47,701 nucleotides of DNA from Actinomycetota bacterium. GTDB taxonomy: Bacteria > Actinomycetota > Actinomycetes > S36-B12. Made by a program: the position numbers and the translations under genes. The notes under the pieces are model-generated. The model made no database searches, had not been told where the DNA came from, and saw nothing but the letters and a program-made list of their open reading frames with translations. Numbering within the stretch: position 1 is the first letter of the stretch; each line of letters opens with the position of its first letter. Location: NCBI GenBank assembly GCA_016870425.1, contig VGBQ01000001.1, positions 1-47,701 on the forward strand, in the 5' to 3' direction. This document shows, piece by piece, positions 41,805-47,701 of this stretch.

Positions 41805-42698
41805 ATGGCGGCCTCGACGAAGGATTCCAGCGGCAGGCGTGGCAAGTCCGGGACGGATGGAGCAGGTGTCATCGCGGGTCGCTACTACCGGGACAACCTG
41901 GCCGCGTGGGATGAGCGCGCACCCGCGCACGCTCGAGCCGACGGCTATCGCGTCGCGCGATTCAGCGAGGACCCGGCGTACCTCAGCGACGTCGTGCAAT
42001 TCGATATCCCACTGCTCACCGATGTGAGCGGGCTCGACGGCGTGCACCTGCAGTGCCACATCGGCACCGACACGGTGTCCCTTGCTCGGCGTGGGGCCCG
42101 GATGACCGGATTGGACTTCTCCGGAGAGTCGATCGCCCAGGCGCGCGCGCTCGCGCAGGAGACGGGCGCGGAAGTCGAGTTCGTGCAGTCGGACGTGTAC
42201 GCCGCGGTCGATGCCCTCGGTCGCGAGCGCTTCGACTTCGTCTTCACCGGGATCGGGGCCCTGTGCTGGCTGCCCGATGTCCGACGCTGGGCGCAGGTCG
42301 TGCACGATCTGCTGCGCCCCGGAGGCTTCGTCTTCATCCGCGAGGGGCATCCGATGCTGTGGTCGATGGACGAGGCGATCGACGACGACCTCGTGGTCGG
42401 CTACCCCTACTTCGAGGTGCCCCAGCCCGTCACGGACGAGCACGATGGCAGCTATCTGCCGGTGGACACGACCTTCCGCGCGGATGTCTCGCACTCATGG
42501 AACCACGGCCTCGGGGAGACGGTGATGTCACTGCTCGACACCGGCATGGCCCTGGACCTCCTCGTCGAGCACGACAGCTGTCCCTGGGAAGCGCTGCCCG
42601 GCAAGATGGTCGAGGGAGACGACGGCGAATGGCGACTCCTGGAGCGTCCGGAGCGACTACCGCTCACCTACACGCTCAAGGCCCAACGGATCGACTGA
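41805..42698 (+). CDS. SAM-dependent methyltransferase
   Basis: A 297-residue class I methyltransferase. Motif I is VHLQCHIGTDTVSLARRGAR, followed by the acidic strand end GLDFSGESI, VEFVQSDVY, and FDFVFTGIGALCWLPD. The C-terminal region ends with LLERPERLPLTYTLKAQR, common in small-molecule methyltransferases. The ATG follows the leaderless -10 in the tandem repeat. Convergent with the next gene by seven bases. Substrate unknown. Confidence 0.85.
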   Translation: MAASTKDSSGRRGKSGTDGAGVIAGRYYRDNLAAWDERAPAHARADGYRVARFSEDPAYLSDVVQFDIPLLTDVSGLDGVHLQCHIGTDTVSLARRGARMTGLDFSGESIAQARALAQETGAEVEFVQSDVYAAVDALGRERFDFVFTGIGALCWLPDVRRWAQVVHDLLRPGGFVFIREGHPMLWSMDEAIDDDLVVGYPYFEVPQPVTDEHDGSYLPVDTTFRADVSHSWNHGLGETVMSLLDTGMALDLLVEHDSCPWEALPGKMVEGDDGEWRLLERPERLPLTYTLKAQRID

Positions 42699-42705
42699 CG
42701 CGCGA

Positions 42706-43011
42706 CTAGTTGCCGTCGCCGACGCACCCGGTCATCATGGCGATGACCTTGTCCTGGAGCTCGACGGGCACATCGGAGTCAGCTTCGCCGTCGCGCAGCG
42801 TCGTGAGCTCCTCCGTGCTGAAGCCGCTGAGCCCCTCCTTGATGCAGTCCTTGGCCCCGGCGGGCATGCCCTCATCACCGATCTCAGCCATGAGCTCATC
42901 GACGAGCGCCGAGTTGTCAGTCGAGGACCCACCGCCACCGCACGCGGTGAGAGTGAGGAGAGCGGCCGCGGCGGCTGCCGTGGCGAGGGTGGCGATGCGT
43001 GTGCGCTTCAT
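42706..43011 (-). CDS. small lipoprotein
   Basis: A 101-residue exported lipoprotein. MKRTRIATLATAAAAAALLTL leads to TACGGGGSS, a clear lipobox. The mature part is an acidic helical domain with two cysteines (GAKDCIKEG and TGCVGDGN) that probably pair; this pattern occurs in many small actinobacterial lipoproteins of unknown role. Start at ATG 43011 is preferred over an upstream ATG that would spoil the signal peptide. Confidence 0.8.
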   Translation of the reverse strand: MKRTRIATLATAAAAAALLTLTACGGGGSSTDNSALVDELMAEIGDEGMPAGAKDCIKEGLSGFSTEELTTLRDGEADSDVPVELQDKVIAMMTGCVGDGN

Positions 43012-43103
43012 GGGGGACCCCTTCACAGTGACGTGCCCGAGACACGTGGCCACCGACCGGTGGAGTTGGGGCAGACGCTAGCACCGCGCGGCATACTCCA
43101 GGA

Positions 43104-44999
43104 GTGGAGCGCTCCGGGCGAGTCGCCACCGAGGCCCTGCGCGCCTGCCTGCGCCTGCAGCGCTCTGCCGTGCAATGGCGAGCGGGTCTGCGTACGGGCG
43201 TCCTCATCACCATCACGCTGCTCATCGGCCTGGGGTCAGGGCGCCTGGAGTCCGCGCTATCAGTGGCGATCGGCCTGCTCTTCATTGCCATCGCCGATTG
43301 CACCGACGCCCGCAGCGTGCGACTGCGCACCATGCTCTGGGCCATCCTGTGGGTCGGGCTCGGCGTACTCCTCGGCGGGCTGGTCGGCGACTTCGGCGCC
43401 GTGCATGTCGCCGTCGCCCTCGTCCTGGCCCTCGCCTGCGGCTACGCGGGCGCGCTGGGGCCGCGCGGCGGGCTCATCGGCGTGCTCACGCTCGTGCTCT
43501 TCGCCTTCTATGCCGGGGCACCGGTCGTGGTCGATGTTGCGCTTGTCGACACCGGGCTCTTCGTACTCGGCGGACTCATCACCATCGCGGTCAACCTGCT
43601 GCTCTCACCCCCGCGTCGCCTAGAAGCCGCGCGAGCCGCTATCGCGCACGCCTACCGCGAGTTGCAGGACGCGGCCACGCGGCGGGGCGTGGAGCTCGCG
43701 GCCCCCACCGTGGCCGGCGCCGTCATGACCGGCCGCACGGTGATGGGCCACGAGGGGTGCGTCGGGGAGACCGCCGCGTGGGCGGGGAGACTCCTCTCCG
43801 ACGCGGAGCGCACGCGACGCGCCCTGCTCGCGCTGCTCTCCGAGCGCGACATCGATGCCGGATACGTCGACCGGCTGTGCTCCGCGACGGCGGACACCTC
43901 GCGTGCGGTTGCCGACGAGCTTTCCTGGCCGCCGGGGCTGCCTGGCGGCCGACGCGGGCGCTCTGCGATCGCCCTGGGGGCGGTGCGGGCTCTCATCGAC
44001 CAGGCCCCCGATCCGCGACTGGCCGCTCTCGCCCGCGCCATCGCCGAGCCACTCGCCGATGCCGTCGCTTCGGTGGATGGCCTGTGGCCGACAGGTCGCC
44101 GCGCCGAGATCGCGCATCCCACTCTGCCCCGCGCGGCGATCCTGCCTCGCCTGCGCGCGCACCTGTCGCTCTCCGACCCCATCGCCGAGCACGCGATCCG
44201 GCTCACTATCGCCTTCGGCGGAGCCACCCTCGCCAGCGTCCTGATCGGCGTCTCCCATGCCTACTGGGTGCCGCTGACGGTCGCCTGGGTCGCCAAGCCT
44301 GATCTCTCCAGCACCGTGTCTCGGGTCACCATGCGGATTATCGGCACCATCCTCGGCCTCATCGCCGTCTCGGTCCTGCTACTGGCGGCGCAGGGACTCC
44401 CTGACTCCCGCATCGTGCTCGTTGTGGCGGTCGGGGCCACCGGTGCGCTGACGCTGGCCTACCTCTCAGCCAACTACCCGCTCGCCGTGCTCGGGATCAC
44501 GAGCTTCGTCCTGCTCGTGGAGTACCTCAGCGGCGACGACGCCCGCTACGACGTCGTAGCGCGCCTCCTCGCCACCATCATCGGCGGTGTGTGGGTGCTG
44601 CTCGTGGCGTCCATCCGCCCGCGTCGAAGCAGCAGTCCGGCGCTGGCAGCGCTGCGTGCGACCGTGACCGCCCTCAGGGAGTACGCCGCCGCCGTGCGCA
44701 CGGGAGTTGGCGTCGATACGGCGCGCTCCCGGGTGCTCGCCGAGCGCACGTCAGCGCTCACAGCAGTGTCGGCTGCGGCCCTCGAGACCCGCGGCCTCTG
44801 GGAGCGTCCGGGCGAGCGCCTGGATCCCGACCGGGCGGCGGTGATCCTCACCGACATCATCACGGCCGCGTCGTCGATCTTGGCCGAGGAACTCCTCGAG
44901 AATACGGGCCAGGCGGATCCTCTGCTCTGGGACCGCATTGACTCCGCGCTCGACGACCTAGATGCGCGCATCGGCGCCCTTTCCGTGCCCGCGCGGTGA
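43104..44999 (+). CDS. FUSC-family membrane protein
   Basis: A 631-residue protein with two membrane blocks (about 28-175 and 375-500) separated by a cytoplasmic helical region, and a C-terminal cytoplasmic helical domain (about 510-631). The block layout, the repeat of four to five helices and the second-block segment HAYWVPLTVAWVAKPDLSST are typical of the FUSC family, which includes aromatic-acid and fusaric-acid exporters. CATACT (43092-43097) lies six bases before GTG 43104, another possible leaderless start. Substrate unknown. Ends four bases from the opposing peptidase gene. Confidence 0.8.
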   Translation: MERSGRVATEALRACLRLQRSAVQWRAGLRTGVLITITLLIGLGSGRLESALSVAIGLLFIAIADCTDARSVRLRTMLWAILWVGLGVLLGGLVGDFGAVHVAVALVLALACGYAGALGPRGGLIGVLTLVLFAFYAGAPVVVDVALVDTGLFVLGGLITIAVNLLLSPPRRLEAARAAIAHAYRELQDAATRRGVELAAPTVAGAVMTGRTVMGHEGCVGETAAWAGRLLSDAERTRRALLALLSERDIDAGYVDRLCSATADTSRAVADELSWPPGLPGGRRGRSAIALGAVRALIDQAPDPRLAALARAIAEPLADAVASVDGLWPTGRRAEIAHPTLPRAAILPRLRAHLSLSDPIAEHAIRLTIAFGGATLASVLIGVSHAYWVPLTVAWVAKPDLSSTVSRVTMRIIGTILGLIAVSVLLLAAQGLPDSRIVLVVAVGATGALTLAYLSANYPLAVLGITSFVLLVEYLSGDDARYDVVARLLATIIGGVWVLLVASIRPRRSSSPALAALRATVTALREYAAAVRTGVGVDTARSRVLAERTSALTAVSAAALETRGLWERPGERLDPDRAAVILTDIITAASSILAEELLENTGQADPLLWDRIDSALDDLDARIGALSVPAR

Positions 45000-45003
45000 G
45001 TCG

Positions 45004-46827
45004 CTATCCCGCAGGACGCGGCAGGGACGCGTAGAGCGCATCCATCTGCGGTGCGCCGAGCCCGCTGGCCATGTCATAGCCGGGGTACGCCGCGCAGCAG
45101 CCCACGAGCTGCACGCTGTTGATGCCGAGTGTGACGTCGTAGAAGGGAGGTGCCTCCGCGGCGGCCGCGGCGTACATCCATGCGTTGGCGAAGCCAATGG
45201 TGGGATACCCGCGATCACGCTGCTTGGCCGACATCGCAGCGAGATTAGCGGCGAGGAAGGGAGCCGCGCCGCTCGTGCCGCCTACGGCGTAGATCCCCCC
45301 GCCGTAGGCAATGGGCCAGCCGGGCTTGATGGCACCGAGGAGAGCCACGTCGGGCACGGCGCGAGGCCCGCGCGGAGTCGCGCCGGTCTGCCACCAGGGG
45401 CGGGTGAAGTGCGAACTCGGGCCGCCCGCTCCTGCGGGAGCCGGCACCATCGATCCGACGTAGGGGATGTCGTTCCATACGCGCTCGCTCGCGCGGGAGT
45501 TGTCGGGCTTCAGCGTCAGGCGCGTGCCTCCCGCGGCGGTCACCCAGGGTGACGTCGAGGGATACCACAGCGTGGGCTCACCCGTCGCCGCGGCAATCTC
45601 GGCACCGCACATCGACGTGCCGTTGTCTCCCGTCGCCACGACCACGGACGTGCCGACGATCGCGGCCATGCGCAGGAGGTCCTCGTTGAGTGTGAGGAGC
45701 GGGGCGTAGTCCTCGACGAACACCGGCTCGCACACGCCGTAGGAGACAGACACCGCGTCAGGCACGACGGCGCCGTTGAGCATGCGCGCGAAGGCATCCG
45801 TGAAGCCGATCTCGGAGTCGACCACCTGGAGGAGGGTCAGGGACTCGGCGCGCGCGAGCACCGCGGATGCGGTGACCAGGTCCAGGTGCGTCTCGATGGA
45901 CGCGCTCACGATGGGCTTGGCCACCCCGGTGCCGCGCACGACGTCGATCCGAGGCTCAGCGTGCCCGAAGCAGCGAGCCGCCGCCTCGATGTCGCTTGCG
46001 GCGTACCCACCGCCCAGGGAGACGATCGTCATGCGCGCTCCAACACCGCGCACCCCCTTGCCCGCGGCCAGCGCGGCAGTGCCATACGCGGTCTGCAATT
46101 GGCCCGGCGCGTAGGCAGCTCCCTGCGCCAGCGCGGGGGTGTCGCAGGTCCCCGTGGGCAGCGTGCCCAGGCTCCGCGGCCATTTCCGCGGCGTGCCGAC
46201 CGCGGCGAGCGTCTCCTGCAGCTCCAGCAATTGCGACTCGGACGTGCCGGGCTGGTCTGCCTTGGCGACGTACTCGACGTAGACCGCGAGCATCTCGCTC
46301 ACGTAGGGCTTCAGCGCCGCGGGAGCGCCGGCGTAGTCCTCGCCGGAGGCGAAGGAGTAGGTGCGATAGGGGAACGCCGCGGTCGCACGCTCGACGGCAA
46401 TCGTTGTGCCGTAGAGCTTCTCCCAGGTGGTGACGGGAGCTGTCAGCCGCGCCAGGATGCGGCCCTTGTCGACGGCCACCGTGAGACCGAGTCGCTTGCC
46501 CGCGTTGCGCAGTCGCGTGATCGTCTTGTCCGTCGCTCCGTAGGCACTGCCGGCCTTCTCCAGGGTCGGGTGGTCTCGGTAGAGCAAGTCCCCCGGTGTC
46601 GATCGCACGGTCGCCGCGTCCTGCAGTGCGGCGCTGTCGCGCGGAAGCCCGACGAGGAAGGTGACCGGCGTGGTCGCGTCGCGCGGCGTCGGCTCGAGCG
46701 CGCTGGAGGCAGGCAGGCCCGGCGCGCTCGACTGCGCCACGGACACGGGGCCGACGAGGGCCCCGGCGACCAAGGCTCCCGCGGCAAGCAGGACAGCGGG
46801 ACGGACGGGCGCGGACACGAGACGCAT
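45004..46827 (-). CDS. secreted S53 (sedolisin-type) peptidase
   Basis: A 607-residue exported peptidase. A signal peptide (VLLAAGALVAGALVGPVSVA) is followed by a pro-domain (about 50-185) with TPGDLLYRDHPTLEKAGSAYG and VTTWEKLYGTTI, then the catalytic domain. The catalytic triad is E312 and D316 in ETHLD and S519 in GGTSGAAP, with oxyanion D401 in ATGDNG. A calcium site is suggested by FYDVTLGINS and YPGYDMASGLG. The length and order match the kumamolisin group, which cleaves at acidic pH. ATG 46827 follows TAGGGT by seven bases (leaderless). Confidence 0.92.
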   Translation of the reverse strand: MRLVSAPVRPAVLLAAGALVAGALVGPVSVAQSSAPGLPASSALEPTPRDATTPVTFLVGLPRDSAALQDAATVRSTPGDLLYRDHPTLEKAGSAYGATDKTITRLRNAGKRLGLTVAVDKGRILARLTAPVTTWEKLYGTTIAVERATAAFPYRTYSFASGEDYAGAPAALKPYVSEMLAVYVEYVAKADQPGTSESQLLELQETLAAVGTPRKWPRSLGTLPTGTCDTPALAQGAAYAPGQLQTAYGTAALAAGKGVRGVGARMTIVSLGGGYAASDIEAAARCFGHAEPRIDVVRGTGVAKPIVSASIETHLDLVTASAVLARAESLTLLQVVDSEIGFTDAFARMLNGAVVPDAVSVSYGVCEPVFVEDYAPLLTLNEDLLRMAAIVGTSVVVATGDNGTSMCGAEIAAATGEPTLWYPSTSPWVTAAGGTRLTLKPDNSRASERVWNDIPYVGSMVPAPAGAGGPSSHFTRPWWQTGATPRGPRAVPDVALLGAIKPGWPIAYGGGIYAVGGTSGAAPFLAANLAAMSAKQRDRGYPTIGFANAWMYAAAAAEAPPFYDVTLGINSVQLVGCCAAYPGYDMASGLGAPQMDALYASLPRPAG

Positions 46828-46834
46828 GGGCGCG

Positions 46835-46840
46835 ACCCTA
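46835..46840 (-). promoter_or_regulatory. leaderless -10 of the S53 peptidase gene
   Basis: TAGGGT on the minus strand, seven bases before ATG 46827, with no Shine-Dalgarno. Confidence 0.5.
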
Positions 46841-46846
46841 GCCGGT

Positions 46847-47701
46847 CTATCTCACGTAGACCTGGCCACGGGCGAGGTCGAGCGACTCACAGCCACCCGT
46901 GCCGACTACGGCGGTCAGCGCGGCGCCATCCACCGACAGACGCACCTTGACGGACTGGTCGGCGTTCGACCAGCAGTGCTCCTGGCTGGCCGTCACGCTT
47001 GCCGGATCCTTCCACGTGTCGGATCCCGTGCCATGCGTGGCGATCATCATCTGACTCATCGGCGTCCGGGCGTTGAGTCCGCCGATGCGCACGGTGCCAC
47101 CCGGGTCGACGTTGAGGACGATCTGGGACTGGTACTGCCCGGCGGGCATGGCACCACTCCATGTTTCGCCCCTATAGGTCAAGTCATTCACCTTGGCATC
47201 TGCGAAGAACCACATGCCCTCGGCGGTGCCGGCCCTGCCTTGCGTGACGGTGCCGCACCGCGTGCCCGGGATCGGATCGCTCGATGGGGCGCCCAGCTTC
47301 GCGAGCCAGCGCTCACGCTGTGCACCGGCATAGAAGTCGTAGGGGCAGACAGCCCGGAGCTCCCCGTCCGCTCCGGGAGAATTCTCGAAGCGCTTCTGGT
47401 TGATGAACTGGTTGCGATGCATCGCATCCTGCACGCGGAAGTCGAAGGCCACACTGCGACCCGCCTCGCCCTTGTACCAGCCGATCTGCTCGCCGGCCTT
47501 GATGCGCGTCGGGGTCACCGGCTGCCCCGCGCTCGACGGCACCGGCTCCCGCGGGGCTACTGCCGCGACAGCACCCACGACACCCTTGACGTGGTAGAGC
47601 TGGACCTCGATCCCGCAGCCCGCGTCAAAGAACAGCGAGTACTCCGCCTGGTAGCCCGGAGGTGCACCCGGGGGCATGTAGTACGCCGCCTGGGAGAAGG
47701 T
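46847..47701 (-). CDS. secreted protein of unknown function, N-terminus missing
   Basis: The last 284 codons of a longer gene; the frame is open to the window edge and ends at 46847. It starts TFSQAAYYMPPGAPPGYQAE inside the window. The visible part is rich in Gly, Trp and aromatic residues with cysteines in FDAGCGIEV, AVCPYDFYA, TRCGTV, HCWSN and GGCESLD. CPYDFYAGAQRERWLAKLG and SQIVLNVDPGGTVRIGGL suggest beta-sheet modules. No family recognised. It runs in the same direction as the S53 peptidase gene, 19 bases upstream of its promoter region. Confidence 0.6.
   Translation of the reverse strand, partial: TFSQAAYYMPPGAPPGYQAEYSLFFDAGCGIEVQLYHVKGVVGAVAAVAPREPVPSSAGQPVTPTRIKAGEQIGWYKGEAGRSVAFDFRVQDAMHRNQFINQKRFENSPGADGELRAVCPYDFYAGAQRERWLAKLGAPSSDPIPGTRCGTVTQGRAGTAEGMWFFADAKVNDLTYRGETWSGAMPAGQYQSQIVLNVDPGGTVRIGGLNARTPMSQMMIATHGTGSDTWKDPASVTASQEHCWSNADQSVKVRLSVDGAALTAVVGTGGCESLDLARGQVYVR

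Noticed and set aside
1..47701. Circular contig: a truncated minus gene at each end might join across the origin
   Set aside because: Joining the right-end frame to the left-end frame leaves the reading frame off by one base (29 codons plus one base at the left), so they do not form one gene.

Overview
The window is high-GC DNA with G/C-biased third codon positions and frequent GTG and TTG starts. It encodes an apparent S-(hydroxymethyl)mycothiol dehydrogenase. Mycothiol is made only by Actinomycetota, so this looks like an actinobacterial chromosome fragment. I cannot place it more closely; the many secreted beta-rich proteins and the leaderless genes fit a free-living, possibly aquatic, member. 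There is no rRNA, integrase, transposase, phage module or CRISPR array.

Layout. 0-1.2 kb: start of a secreted protein, a decayed RelE-type toxin and a collagen-like secreted protein broken by a frameshift. 1.4-4.3 kb: a LuxR-type response regulator overlapping an eight-segment membrane histidine kinase, then a 29-codon peptide gene with its own promoter, strong ribosome binding site and terminator, then tRNA-Glu and tRNA-Asp. 4.4-9.3 kb: a tightly overlapping operon for a peptide-type ABC importer (binding protein and two permeases, no ATPases) ending in a PHP-domain metallohydrolase, then a 27-bp perfect inverted repeat and tRNA-Phe. 9.3-11.7 kb: gene fragments, then an MBL hydrolase and mycothiol-dependent formaldehyde dehydrogenase pair. 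11.8-26.5 kb: secreted proteins, including a 1,088-residue repeat protein, an HNH-Excalibur nuclease, a possible HExxH metalloprotease, a CapA-like protein and a very large protein split at an 8-G tract. 26.6-34 kb: membrane protein, penicillin-acylase-type hydrolase, PhoU-like fragment, and a TetR regulator divergent from an aminomethyltransferase plus FAD oxidoreductase pair. 34-47.7 kb: small low-complexity lipoproteins, a glycerophosphodiesterase, a secreted peptidase, acyl-CoA ligase and GNAT operon, envelope proteins (flippase-like, FUSC), a methyltransferase, an S53 peptidase and a partial secreted protein.

Regulatory style. At least ten genes have a TANNNT hexamer 6-7 nt before the start codon and no Shine-Dalgarno, which predicts leaderless mRNAs. 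Nine convergent pairs end within 18 nt of each other or overlap. Several genes end in strong hairpins without a U-tract. Six or more gene relics, several with internal deletions, lie between intact genes.

The best candidates for something new are the 29-residue peptide gene beside the two-component system, the poly-G-split giant protein, the gene with an apparent ACG start, the Asn-Gln repeat lipoprotein with its acidic neighbour, the dyad between tetR and the aminomethyltransferase gene, and the tandem-repeat promoter of the methyltransferase.
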